Assembly (NCBI RefSeq): GCF_040676675.1
Contig: NZ_JBFAPK010000048.1
Location: 1 to 64,000, forward strand
Reading direction: 5' to 3'
DNA: 64,000 bases
DNA from: JBFAPK01 sp040676675
GTDB lineage: Bacteria > Actinomycetota > Actinomycetes > Mycobacteriales > Micromonosporaceae
Each line of letters begins with the position of its first letter. The stretch's first letter is position 1. Below the pieces are notes generated by a model. It ran no database searches. It worked only from the letters and a program-made list of their open reading frames with translations, and was not told the origin of the DNA. Positions 17,113 to 25,498 of the stretch are shown piece by piece. The translations under genes were made by a program, and so were the position numbers.

Positions 17113-17424
17113 CGCGTCCCTTCTCTCGTCGCCGGTCCTGTGTGTCACCGCGCGCCGGCCCACACCGCAGCGACTCGCATCGCACCGACTCGCATCGGTC
17201 CACATCGACCGGCCGTCGCACGCTTATACGGAGCCTATACGCGTCGGTGGACACAATCCCCCGGGGACTCGGCTGGCGAAGCCGCTGCGGAACCCGTACG
17301 GGGGCGGAGGGGACGGCCGGCGGAACCGTTCCCTCCGGGGCCCGCCCCCGCCGGGTACGCCTGGGCGCCGGTGGGCCGGGTAATTCGCTGGCCGGGCCGG
17401 GGCCGCCGGCCTAGGCTTCCCGTC

Positions 17425-18348
17425 GTGCCGACCGAGCTGACCTGGCGGGCGTTGACCGCGGACGACCTCGCCGGGACGGCCGCGCTGGCCGGCCGCTGCC
17501 TCGCCGCCGACGGTGGACTGCCGCTGGCCGCGACCGAGGGGTTCCTCGCCGGTCGGTTCACCGGCGACGGGGTGCGCGCCCGGGGCGCCGCCGACCCGGC
17601 CGGCCGGCTGGTGGCCGCGGGCGCCGTCCGTGGGCGCGAGAACGCCGACGGTACGCCCGGCGCGGCGTTCCTCGGGCTGGTCGACCCGGCGTACCGGGGC
17701 CGCGGCGTCGGGGCGGAGCTGGTCGACTGGGGTCTGGCCGCCGCGGCCGGCATCGCCGAGCGGGTGGTGGTGGAGTCCGAGTCGCTCACCGAGGCGGCCC
17801 GTGCGCTGTTCGCCGCCCGCGGTCTGCGGCAGACCTTCGCCGAGGACGTGCAGCGCTTCGACCTGCGCGCCGAGCCGCCCGCGATCGGGCTGCCGGACGG
17901 GGTGAGCCTGGCGTCGTGGTCGCCGGAGCGGGCCGAGCGCTTCTTCGAGGTGTACCAGGCGGCGTTCCGGCACCGGCCCGGCTTCCCGGGCTGGTCGGCG
18001 CGGCGGTGGATCGACTGGACCGCCGACGACGAGGAGTTCCGGCCCGGGTGGTCGCTGCTGGCCACCGATGCCTCCGCCGGGGACGTCGGCTTCGTGACCT
18101 GCGCCGAGGGGTGGATCGTCCAGGTGGGGGTACGCCCCGAGCACCGGGGTCGGCGGCTCGGCGCGGCGTTGGTGGCCGAGGCCCTGCGCCGGATGCGCCA
18201 CGAGAGCCGGCAATATGCACTACTCACCGTCAATGTGGACAATTCAGCCGGCGCGCTGTACCAGCGGCTCGGTTTCCGCACCATCGGCCGTCGGGCGCGC
18301 TTCGAGCCGGCGCCCGGCGCGCCGACCTCGGGCGGAGCGCCCGCCTGA
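17425..18348 (+). CDS. GNAT acetyltransferase with two tandem domains
   Basis: 307-residue protein made of two GNAT folds, each with the acetyl-CoA pyrophosphate-binding motif: LGLVDPAYRGRGVGAELVDWG in the first (about 85-105) and VQVGVRPEHRGRRLGAALVAEAL in the second (about 233-256), followed by VNVDNSAGALYQRLGFR. Tandem GNAT proteins include mycothiol synthase (MshD) and several antibiotic acetyltransferases; the present sequence does not match MshD closely enough for me to name it. The start is a GTG at 17425 after CTTCCCGTC, with a poor ribosome-binding site. It is divergent from the SARP gene and upstream of, but separated by 110 bases from, the STM4015 cluster. Confidence 0.8.
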   Translation: MPTELTWRALTADDLAGTAALAGRCLAADGGLPLAATEGFLAGRFTGDGVRARGAADPAGRLVAAGAVRGRENADGTPGAAFLGLVDPAYRGRGVGAELVDWGLAAAAGIAERVVVESESLTEAARALFAARGLRQTFAEDVQRFDLRAEPPAIGLPDGVSLASWSPERAERFFEVYQAAFRHRPGFPGWSARRWIDWTADDEEFRPGWSLLATDASAGDVGFVTCAEGWIVQVGVRPEHRGRRLGAALVAEALRRMRHESRQYALLTVNVDNSAGALYQRLGFRTIGRRARFEPAPGAPTSGGAPA

Positions 18349-18399
18349 CCAATCCGCGGCGCGAACCCCGGACCGTCGGCGAGACAGAGCCGTGACGGC

Positions 18400-18426
18400 T
18401 TGTTATCGTTCGCGCACTCGTAATTC
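18400..18426 (+). promoter_or_regulatory. possible promoter of the STM4015-STM4011 cluster
   Basis: An AT-rich patch in an otherwise GC-rich background holds TTGTTA (18400-18405) and TAATTC (18421-18426). The 15-base spacing is short for a sigma-A promoter, so this is only a candidate. It lies 33 bases ahead of the first gene. Confidence 0.3.
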
Positions 18427-18458
18427 GCGCACTTGGTTTCGGGTATTTCGGAGCGTCC

Positions 18459-19382
18459 ATGACGGTCAACGAACACGTCACCGTTTTCGCCGGCCTTCCG
18501 GTCGTCGAGTTCGGTGCGGACGTACCGGTGCCGCCGGATCCCGGCGCCGTCGCCTGGCGGCTCTCGGCGGAGTACGACACCACCCCCGACGAGTTCTCCG
18601 CGCTGGTCGGCGAGTTCCTCGCCGCCGTGGACCCCGGGGCGGTCACCGCGCTGATCGTGGGCCAGTGGGGCCAGGCGTACGAGACCCCCGCGCCGGTCGA
18701 GCTGCTCGCCGACCTCGCGCCGTCGCTGACCGGGCTCACGGCGCTCTTCCTCGGCGAGATGACGTTCGAGGAGTGCGAGATCTCCTGGATCCGGCAGGGC
18801 GACGTGACGCCGCTGCTGGACGCGTACCCCCGGCTGGAGGTGCTCCGGGTCCGCGGCTCCGAGGGGCTGCTGCTGGAGCCCGTCCGGCACACCGCGCTGC
18901 GCGAGCTGGCCTTCGAGTCCGGCGGCCTGCCCGGCGCCGTCGCGCGCGCCGTCGGCGAGTGCGACCTGCCCGCCCTGGAACACCTCGAACTCTGGCTCGG
19001 CACCCCGGACTACGGCGGCGACACGGTGGTGGAGGACCTGGCGCCGATCCTCTCCGGCACCCGGCTGCCGGCGCTGCGCGAACTCGGCCTGCGCGACGCG
19101 CAGATCGCCGACGAGGTGGCCGCCGCGCTCGCCGAGGCGCCCGTGGTGGCCCGCCTCGACACGCTCGACCTCTCCCTCGGCGCGCTCTCCGACGCCGGCG
19201 CGGCGGCGCTGCTGGACGGGCAGCCCCTGACCCACCTGCGCCGGCTCGACCTGCACCACCACTACGTCGGCACGGAGCTCGCCGAGCGGTTCGCGAGGGA
19301 GCTGAACGGGGTCACGATCGACCTCTCCGAACGGTGCGAGGCCACCGACTTCGGCGGCCGGTACGTGGCCGTGGCCGAGTGA
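18459..19382 (+). CDS. STM4015 family leucine-rich-repeat-like protein
   Basis: 307-residue protein of the family named after Salmonella STM4015. The middle and C-terminal parts show leucine-rich, ribonuclease-inhibitor-like repeats: LPALEHLELWLGTPDYGG, LPALRELGLRDAQIADEVAAALAEAP, VARLDTLDLSLGALSDAGAAALL and LTHLRRLDLHHHYVG. No catalytic residues are evident, so a binding or scaffold role is likely. The ATG at 18459 has GGAG 6 bases upstream. It is the first gene of a five-gene run in which all later joins are 10 bases or overlapping. The same set of families co-occurs in distant bacteria, which suggests one conserved pathway; its product is unknown. Confidence 0.8.
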   Translation: MTVNEHVTVFAGLPVVEFGADVPVPPDPGAVAWRLSAEYDTTPDEFSALVGEFLAAVDPGAVTALIVGQWGQAYETPAPVELLADLAPSLTGLTALFLGEMTFEECEISWIRQGDVTPLLDAYPRLEVLRVRGSEGLLLEPVRHTALRELAFESGGLPGAVARAVGECDLPALEHLELWLGTPDYGGDTVVEDLAPILSGTRLPALRELGLRDAQIADEVAAALAEAPVVARLDTLDLSLGALSDAGAAALLDGQPLTHLRRLDLHHHYVGTELAERFARELNGVTIDLSERCEATDFGGRYVAVAE

Positions 19383-19392
19383 GCCGCCGGGG

Positions 19393-20574
19393 ATGACCAG
19401 GACGCCGGCCCGGGAGGCGGCCGTGCACCCCAGCCGGGTGCCGCGGCTGGTGGTGGTCGGCAACCCCGAGAACCGCCGGGTGGAACTCTTCCGCGCCGCC
19501 GCCCGGGACTGGCCCGCCCCGGTCGAGGTGCTGCCCTGGCGGGCACTGGCCGCGGGTGCCGTGACGCTGCCCGCCGGGGCGCTGGTGCGCGTCGACTCGC
19601 CGGGCGAGGACGCCGAGGTCGACCGCCTGCTGCGCGGGGCCGAGGCGCCGGCCGAGCACGGCGAGATCGTCGGGCTGGCCGCCTGGTACGACGGCTTCGG
19701 GGCGGCACTGCTGCGGCTCGGTGACGCCGTACGGGACGCGGGCGCGACGCTGCTCAACGACCCGTACGAGATCCTCGTGATGTTCGACAAGCGCGCCTGC
19801 CACGCCCGGCTGGGCCGGGCGGGCGTCCCGGTGCCGCCGGCCCTGCTCCCGGCGCCGCGCGACTACGGGGAGCTGCGCGAGCTGATGGGCGCCGCCGGCT
19901 GGCACCGCGTCTTCGTCAAGCCCGCGCACGGCTCGTCCGCCTCGGGCATCCTCGCGCTGCGCGCGGCGGCGGGGCGGGTGCTCGCCACCACCTCGGTCGA
20001 GCGCGCCTCCGACGGCCGGCTCTTCAACTCGCTGCGGGTACGGGCCGTCCGGGACGAGCGGGAGATCGCCGCCATCGTGGACCGGCTCGCCCCGGACGGG
20101 CTGCACGTCGAGCGCTGGTTCCCCAAGGCCGGCCTCGCCGGGCGGGTGATCGACCTACGGGTGCTGGTGGTGGCGGGGACCGTCACGCACGTGGTGGTCC
20201 GGGCCAGCCGCACCCCGCTGACCAACCTGCACCTGGGCAACGTGCGCGGCGACCTGGCCGCCCTGCGCGCGGTGATGGGCGCCGAGGCGTACGCCCAGGC
20301 CCTGGCGACCTGCGTCCGGGCCGCCGATGGCTTCCCGAACAGCCTGCACGCCGGGGTCGACCTGATGGTCGGTACGGGGTGGCGGCGGCACGCGGTGGCC
20401 GAGGTGAACGCGTTCGGCGACCTGCTACCCGGCCTGCTCGACGAGCGGGGCCGGGACAGCTACGCCGCCGAGCTGGCGGCGGTGCGGGACGGCTGGCCGG
20501 CGCGCCGGCCAGCGGCGGCAGCCGAGCGGGCGGAGCCGGCGGAGCGGAGCGCGCGGGTGGAGCGGGTGGCATGA
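19393..20574 (+). CDS. STM4014 family ATP-grasp-like protein
   Basis: 393-residue protein of the STM4014 family with ATP-grasp features: MFDKRACHARLGRAGVPVPPALL before the domain, the glycine-rich HRVFVKPAHGSSASGI loop near residue 175, IDLRVLVVAG, and a metal/ATP-binding end HAGVDLMVG and VAEVNAFGDLLPG. ATP-grasp enzymes join a carboxylate to an amine, thiol or hydroxyl through an acyl phosphate, so a ligase role in the cluster is reasonable but unproven. The start at 19393 follows the previous stop by 10 bases; a GTG ten codons later is an alternative. The C-terminal 30 residues are Ala/Glu/Arg low complexity. Its stop overlaps the next start (ATGA). Confidence 0.75.
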   Translation: MTRTPAREAAVHPSRVPRLVVVGNPENRRVELFRAAARDWPAPVEVLPWRALAAGAVTLPAGALVRVDSPGEDAEVDRLLRGAEAPAEHGEIVGLAAWYDGFGAALLRLGDAVRDAGATLLNDPYEILVMFDKRACHARLGRAGVPVPPALLPAPRDYGELRELMGAAGWHRVFVKPAHGSSASGILALRAAAGRVLATTSVERASDGRLFNSLRVRAVRDEREIAAIVDRLAPDGLHVERWFPKAGLAGRVIDLRVLVVAGTVTHVVVRASRTPLTNLHLGNVRGDLAALRAVMGAEAYAQALATCVRAADGFPNSLHAGVDLMVGTGWRRHAVAEVNAFGDLLPGLLDERGRDSYAAELAAVRDGWPARRPAAAAERAEPAERSARVERVA

Positions 20575-21410
20575 AGGATCTCGTCGGTACCCACGACCTG
20601 CTCATGGTCACTCTGGACACGCTGCGGTACGACGTGGCGGCGGAGCTGGCCGCGGCGGGCGGGACCCCGAACCTGGCCCGCGCGCTGCCCGGCGGCAACT
20701 GGGAGGAGCGGCACAGCCCGGCGAGCTTCACCTACGCCGCCCACCAGGCGTTCTTCGCGGGGTTCCTGCCCACGCCGGTCGCCCCGGGCCCGCACCCCCG
20801 GCTCTTCGCGGCGGCCTTCCCGGGCAGTGCCAGCACCGGCGAGCGGACCTGGGTCTTCGACGCGCCGGACGTGGTCACCGCGCTGGCCGCCGCCGGGTAC
20901 CACACCGTCTGCGCCGGCGGCGTCGGCTTCTTCAACCCGGGCTCGCCGCTCGGCGCGGTGCTGCCCGGCCTCTTCGCCGAGGCGCACTGGGAGCCGGAGT
21001 TCGGGGTCACCGCGCCGAACTGCTTCGAGGCGCAGCTGGACCGGATCGCCACCGTCGTGCCGGCGGTACCGCCGGAGCGGCCGCTCTTCCTCTTCGTCAA
21101 CGTGGCCGCGATCCACCAGCCCAACCGGCACTACCTGCCGGGCGCGGAGCGGGACAGCCGGGACAGCCACGCGGCCGCGCTGCGCTACGTCGACCGGCAC
21201 ATCGGGCGGCTCTTCGCGCTGGCCACCTCCCGCGACCGGCCCTGCCTGGTGGTGCTCTGCGCCGACCACGGCACCGCGTACGGCGAGGAGGGCCACACCG
21301 GGCACCGGCTCGGCCACGAGGTGGTCTGGACGGTGCCGTACGGCCAGTTCGTGATCGAGCCGGGGGACTGGGGCAAGCCGGGGGACTGGACGGATGAGGG
21401 AGCACGGTGA
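20571..21410 (+). CDS. STM4013/SEN3800 family hydrolase (alkaline phosphatase/sulfatase fold)
   Basis: 279-residue member of the alkaline phosphatase superfamily. The N-terminus LLMVTLDTLRYDVAAE carries the metal-binding Asp16 and Asp21 pattern of sulfatase-like enzymes, SFTYAAHQAFFAG around residues 52-64 contains the candidate Ser/Thr nucleophile, and VVLCADHGTAYGEEGHTGHRLGH near 225-250 supplies the second set of metal ligands. No signal peptide, so cytoplasmic. It could remove or transfer a phosphate-type group; the substrate is unknown. Translationally coupled to both neighbours (ATGA before, GTGA after). Confidence 0.8.
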   Translation: MKDLVGTHDLLMVTLDTLRYDVAAELAAAGGTPNLARALPGGNWEERHSPASFTYAAHQAFFAGFLPTPVAPGPHPRLFAAAFPGSASTGERTWVFDAPDVVTALAAAGYHTVCAGGVGFFNPGSPLGAVLPGLFAEAHWEPEFGVTAPNCFEAQLDRIATVVPAVPPERPLFLFVNVAAIHQPNRHYLPGAERDSRDSHAAALRYVDRHIGRLFALATSRDRPCLVVLCADHGTAYGEEGHTGHRLGHEVVWTVPYGQFVIEPGDWGKPGDWTDEGAR

Positions 21411-22807
21411 ACCGGCTGGACGACTCGCCCTACCAGGGCTACCTCTACGCGTACCCGCACAAGACGGCGTACCGGCCGTTGCGCCCCCGCCCCAGCCTGC
21501 GCGAGGTCTGGTCCGCCGAGCGCCGCGACGCCCTCTACCTCTACCTGCACCTGCCCTTCTGCGAGATGCGCTGCGGCTTCTGCAACCTCTTCACCCGGGC
21601 CAACCCGCCCGCCGAGCAGGTGAGCGCGTACCTCGCGCAGCTGCGTCGGCAGGCGGGGCGGGTCCGGTCCGCGCTGGACTCGGTCCCCGGGCCGGCGGCG
21701 CGCTTCGCCCGCGTCGCGGTCGGCGGCGGTACCCCGACGTACCTGAGCCCGGCCGAGCTGACCGCGATGTTCGACCTGATCGAGGTGCTCGGCGCGGAAC
21801 CCGGGCGGGTACCGACCGCGGTGGAGACGTCGCCGGCCACCGCCACCCGGGACCGGATCGCCGTGCTGGCCGAGCGGGGCACCACCCGGGTCAGCATCGG
21901 GGTGCAGAGCTTCCTGGACGCCGAGGCGCGCCTGGTGGGCCGGCCGCAGCGCCGGGCCGAGGTGGAGCGGGCCCTGGAGAACATCCGCGACCAGCGCATC
22001 CCGGTGCTCAACATCGACCTGATCTACGGGATCCCCGGGCAGACCCCGGACAGCTGGCACCGCTCCCTCGGCGCCGCGCTGCGCTGGCGGCCCGAGGAGC
22101 TGTTCCTGTACCCGCTCTACGTCCGCCCGCTGACCGGCCTGGCCCGCCGCGCCGCCGTGCCCCGGCAGCGTCCGGCGGCGGGGCCGACCGCGCCGCCGCC
22201 GGCGGCGGTGGCACCCGCGCCGGCGGCGGGCGATCCCGGCTGGGACGGCCAGCGGTTGGCCCTGTACCGGCAGGGCCGGGAGGTCCTGCTGCGGGCCGGC
22301 TACCGGCAGCTCTCCATGCGGCACTTCCGCCGGGTCGACCTGCCCGAGACGGGCGACCCCGACTACTGCTGCCAGGACGACGGCATGGTGGGGCTCGGCT
22401 GCGGCGCCCGCTCGTACACCACCGACCTGCACTACTCCTTCGACTACGCGGTCGGGGTCCGGCAGGTGCGCGCCATCATCGACGACTACCTGACCCGCCC
22501 GGCCGCCGACTTCGACCACGCCGAGGTCGGGTTCCGGCTCGACCGGGTCGAGCAGCGCCGGCGCTGGCTGGTCAAGTCGCTGCTGCGCACCGACGGACTG
22601 GACCCGGGGGCGTACCGCGCCCGGTTCGGTACGGAGGCGCGCGACGACTTCCCGGCGCTCGACGTGCTCGGCGCGCGGGGCTGGCTCGACACCCGCCCCG
22701 GCCGGATCGCGCTCACCCCGGCCGGGCTGGAGCGCTCGGACGCGATCGGACCGTGGCTCGTCTCCGGCCAGGTACGGGCGGCGATGACGGAGTACGCCGT
22801 CCGGTGA
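21407..22807 (+). CDS. STM4012 family radical SAM protein (HemN/HemW-like)
   Basis: 466-residue radical SAM enzyme. The cluster-binding CX3CX2C motif is Cys52, Cys56 and Cys59 in FCEMRCGFCN, followed by the SAM-binding GGGTPTYLS motif and the SIGVQSFLDAEARLVGR and IDLIYGIPGQTPDSW segments of the coproporphyrinogen oxidase-like (HemN/HemW) branch. A C-terminal winged-helix-like region follows. A roughly 30-residue Pro/Ala insert (about 248-277) interrupts the barrel. It is not HemN or HemW by context: it belongs to the STM4012 family, found beside a second radical SAM protein. The reaction is unknown. The GTG start overlaps the preceding stop and is preceded by GGGAG. Confidence 0.87.
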   Translation: MNRLDDSPYQGYLYAYPHKTAYRPLRPRPSLREVWSAERRDALYLYLHLPFCEMRCGFCNLFTRANPPAEQVSAYLAQLRRQAGRVRSALDSVPGPAARFARVAVGGGTPTYLSPAELTAMFDLIEVLGAEPGRVPTAVETSPATATRDRIAVLAERGTTRVSIGVQSFLDAEARLVGRPQRRAEVERALENIRDQRIPVLNIDLIYGIPGQTPDSWHRSLGAALRWRPEELFLYPLYVRPLTGLARRAAVPRQRPAAGPTAPPPAAVAPAPAAGDPGWDGQRLALYRQGREVLLRAGYRQLSMRHFRRVDLPETGDPDYCCQDDGMVGLGCGARSYTTDLHYSFDYAVGVRQVRAIIDDYLTRPAADFDHAEVGFRLDRVEQRRRWLVKSLLRTDGLDPGAYRARFGTEARDDFPALDVLGARGWLDTRPGRIALTPAGLERSDAIGPWLVSGQVRAAMTEYAVR

Positions 22808-23664
22808 ACCTCTCGATCCTGTACCGCGGACCGCTGGCCAGCTGCAACTACGACTGCCCGTACTGCCCGTTCGCGAAGCGCCGGGACAGCCCGGAGCAGT
22901 TGCGCGCGGACCGGGAGGCGCTGGCCCGCTTCGTCGACTGGGCGCACCGGAATCCGGACTCCGACCGGCTCTCGGTGCTGTTCACCCCGTGGGGCGAGGG
23001 GCTGACCCGCGCCTGGTACCGCGACGCCCTGGTGCGGCTCTCCCGGCTGCCCCACGTGGAGCGGGTGGCGATCCAGACCAACCTCGCCTGCCGGGTCGAC
23101 TGGCTGGCCGACGCCGACCGGCGCCGCGTGGCGCTCTGGGCGACGTACCACCCGGGTCAGGTGCGCCGCGCCGACTTCCTGCGCCGCTGCGAGCGGCTGC
23201 GCGAGCTGGGCGTGCGCTTCTCCGTCGGGGTGGTCGGGCTGCCGGAGCACCTGGCCGAGGCCCGCGCCCTGCGCGCGGAGCTGCCCGACGGGGTCTACCT
23301 CTGGGTGAACGCCGCCGAGGGGCACCGCTACGACGCGGCCGAGGAGGCCGCCTGGACGGGGCTGGATCCGCACTTCGGCTACAGCGTCCGGCCGCACGCC
23401 TCCGCCGGGCACGAGTGCCGCGCCGGGGAGACGGTCCTGTCGGTACGGGGCGACGGGGCCGTGCGCCGCTGCCACTTCGTCCAGACCCCGCTGGGCAACC
23501 TCTACGACGGCTCGTACCGGGCGGCACTGCGGCCCCGGGCCTGCCCGAACGCCGCCTGCGACTGCCACATCGGGTACGTGCACCTCAAGACCCTGCCGCT
23601 CTACCAGATCTTCGCGGGCGGCGTGCTGGAACGGGTCCCCGCCCGACCGGTCCCGGTCGGTTGA
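22804..23664 (+). CDS. STM4011 family radical SAM protein
   Basis: 286-residue radical SAM enzyme with CX3CX2C at Cys14, Cys18 and Cys21 (SCNYDCPYCPF). The C-terminal third adds six cysteines: HECRAGE, RRCHFVQTPLGNLYDG and RACPNAACDCHIGYVHL, the last resembling the auxiliary iron-sulfur cluster region of SPASM-type enzymes. Two radical SAM enzymes in one coupled operon imply successive radical steps on one substrate, or one acting on the other's product. Start GTG at 22804 overlaps the stop of the previous gene. It ends 10 bases before the convergent histidine kinase gene. Confidence 0.87.
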   Translation: MNLSILYRGPLASCNYDCPYCPFAKRRDSPEQLRADREALARFVDWAHRNPDSDRLSVLFTPWGEGLTRAWYRDALVRLSRLPHVERVAIQTNLACRVDWLADADRRRVALWATYHPGQVRRADFLRRCERLRELGVRFSVGVVGLPEHLAEARALRAELPDGVYLWVNAAEGHRYDAAEEAAWTGLDPHFGYSVRPHASAGHECRAGETVLSVRGDGAVRRCHFVQTPLGNLYDGSYRAALRPRACPNAACDCHIGYVHLKTLPLYQIFAGGVLERVPARPVPVG

Positions 23665-23674
23665 GCGCGGGCGG

Positions 23675-24739
23675 TCAGGGGAAGTCCACTTCGATCTCCA
23701 GGCCGCCCTCGGGCCGGGCGCGGGGGCGCAGCGCCGCCCCGTGGGCGTGCGCGATCGCGCGGACGATGGCCAGCCCGAGGCCGTGCCCGTCGGCGTGCGC
23801 GCGCTGGTCGACGAGGCGCTCGAAGGGCTGGAGGAGCCGGTCGACCCGCTCGGGCGGGATCACCGGCCCGGTGTTGCGTACCGCGAGCCTGGCCCGCCCT
23901 CCGACGGTCGAGGTGGCGACCTCGACGCGGCCGTCCGGCGCGTTGTGCCGCAGCGCGTTCTCCACGAGGTTCGCCACCAGGCTCGCCACGAGGCTGGGGT
24001 CGCCCGCGGTCGGGGCCGGGTCGAGCGCGGTCCACACGCGTACGCCCCGGCGCCGGGCCTCCGGCTCACGGGCCCGTACGACGGCGGCGGCGACCCCGGC
24101 CAGGTCGAGCGGTTCCCGCCGCTCGACGCCGCGCTCGCCGCCGGCCAGGGTGAGCAGGGCGTCGACGAGACGCGCCTGCGCCCGGTTCAGCGCCAGGACC
24201 TCCCGGCAGGCGGCCCGCAGGGAGTCCGCGTCGGCCTCCGGATCCGCCAGCGCCACCTGGAGCAGGGTCCGCTCGGCGGTGAGCGGGGTGCGCAGCTCGT
24301 GCGAGGCGTTGGCGACGAAGCGCCGCTGCGACTCGAACGCCGCCTTTAGCCGTCCGAACAGGTCGTCGAGGGTCTCGGCGAGCACCGCGAACTCGTCCCG
24401 GCGGCCGGTACGCCCCAGCCGCCGGTGCAGGTTGGTGGCGGAGATGTCCCGGGCGGTCGCGGTGATCGTCCGCAGCGGTCGCAGGAACCGGCCGGCGACC
24501 AGCCAGCCGACCACCACCGCGACCACCAGCGTCGCGGCCAGGCCGACCGTGGCGGCCCGCAGCAGCGGTTCCAGGCCGGGCCCGGGGGCGAGGGCGCTCG
24601 GGCCACCACCGCCGCCGGCGCCCGCCGACACGGAGAGCCGGGTCTGGGAGAGCGGGATGGCCACCAGCGCGGCCCCGGAGAGCAGGAACGGGACCACGTA
24701 CAGCAGGGTCAGCTGGGTACGCAGCGACCGGCGGCGCAT
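23675..24739 (-). CDS. two-component sensor histidine kinase
   Basis: 354-residue membrane sensor kinase. Transmembrane segments lie at about 10-32 and 62-88 with a short, glycine-rich extracytoplasmic loop of only about 30 residues, so it may sense membrane state or an accessory protein. A HAMP linker (about 86-135, FLRPLRTITATARDISATNLHRR) is followed by the dimerisation domain with the phosphorylated His in FVANASHELRTPL (about residue 148) and the ATPase with VENALRHN and HADGHGLGLAIVRAI. It follows its response regulator with a 1-base gap, so the two form one transcription unit. Confidence 0.93.
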   Translation of the reverse strand: MRRRSLRTQLTLLYVVPFLLSGAALVAIPLSQTRLSVSAGAGGGGGPSALAPGPGLEPLLRAATVGLAATLVVAVVVGWLVAGRFLRPLRTITATARDISATNLHRRLGRTGRRDEFAVLAETLDDLFGRLKAAFESQRRFVANASHELRTPLTAERTLLQVALADPEADADSLRAACREVLALNRAQARLVDALLTLAGGERGVERREPLDLAGVAAAVVRAREPEARRRGVRVWTALDPAPTAGDPSLVASLVANLVENALRHNAPDGRVEVATSTVGGRARLAVRNTGPVIPPERVDRLLQPFERLVDQRAHADGHGLGLAIVRAIAHAHGAALRPRARPEGGLEIEVDFP

Positions 24740-24740
24740 C

Positions 24741-25400
24741 TCAGGCGCCGACCCGGTACCCGGCCTCGCGGACGGTGTGCACCACCGGAGGGTCGCCCAG
24801 CTTGGTCCGCAGCCGCCGCACGGTCGTCTTCACCGCCGTGGTGAACGGGTCGGCCGCCTCGTCCCAGACCCGTTCCAGCAGCTCCTCGGCCGAGACCGGC
24901 CGCCCCTGCGCGGCCAGCAGGCACTCCAGCACCGCGAACTCCTTCGGGCTCAGCTCCAGCCGGCGTCCGGCCCGGGACGCCACCCGGCGGGCGGGGTCCA
25001 GGGTGACGTCCGCGGCGGAGAGGACCGGCGGCAGGCTGGTGGCGGGCCGGCGGGCCAGCGCCCGGATCCTGGCCACCAGCTCGACGAACTCGAACGGCTT
25101 GGGCAGGTAGTCGTCGGCGCCCAGGCCGAGGCCGTCGACCCGGTCCCGCACCGTACCGGCGGCGGTCAGCAGCAGCACCCGGCTGCCGGAGTGCTCCGCC
25201 ACGATCCGCCGGCACACCTCGTCGCCGGGTACGCCGGGCAGATCGCGGTCCAGCACCACGACGTCGTACCGGTTGACCGCCAGGCGGTCGAGCGCCCCGT
25301 GCCCGTCCCCGGCGACGTCGACGGCCATGCCCTCGCGGCGCAGCCCGGTGCCGATGGTGCGGGCGAGGATCTCGAAGTCTTCAACGACCAGCACGCGCAT
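24741..25400 (-). CDS. OmpR/PhoB-type response regulator
   Basis: 219-residue response regulator, partner of the adjacent kinase. Residues 1-120 form the receiver: acidic pocket VVEDFEIL, phosphorylation site in DVVVLDRDLPG, the conserved Thr/Ala switch LLLTAAG and the Lys in PKPFEFVEL. Residues 125-219 form the winged-helix DNA-binding domain (LSPKEFAVLECLLA, VKTTVRRLRTKLGDP, VREAGYRVG). The ATG at 25400 gives MRVLVVED; the frame extends 39 codons upstream without similarity. The target genes are not indicated. Confidence 0.95.
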   Translation of the reverse strand: MRVLVVEDFEILARTIGTGLRREGMAVDVAGDGHGALDRLAVNRYDVVVLDRDLPGVPGDEVCRRIVAEHSGSRVLLLTAAGTVRDRVDGLGLGADDYLPKPFEFVELVARIRALARRPATSLPPVLSAADVTLDPARRVASRAGRRLELSPKEFAVLECLLAAQGRPVSAEELLERVWDEAADPFTTAVKTTVRRLRTKLGDPPVVHTVREAGYRVGA

Positions 25401-25498
25401 GGCCCCACGATGCCAGGCCGCCGGTGCCGGCCAGGTGTCAACCGGGTGCCGCCCGTCGACACCGCGCTGGCACCGGCCGGCGGGTAGAACCTCGACCC

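Noticed and set aside
14488..17424. Upstream part of a very long open frame (1286 codons) antisense to the SARP gene
   Set aside because: It is the shadow of the SARP gene; only the portion from 17425 encodes a recognisable protein (tandem GNAT). High-GC DNA gives long antisense frames.
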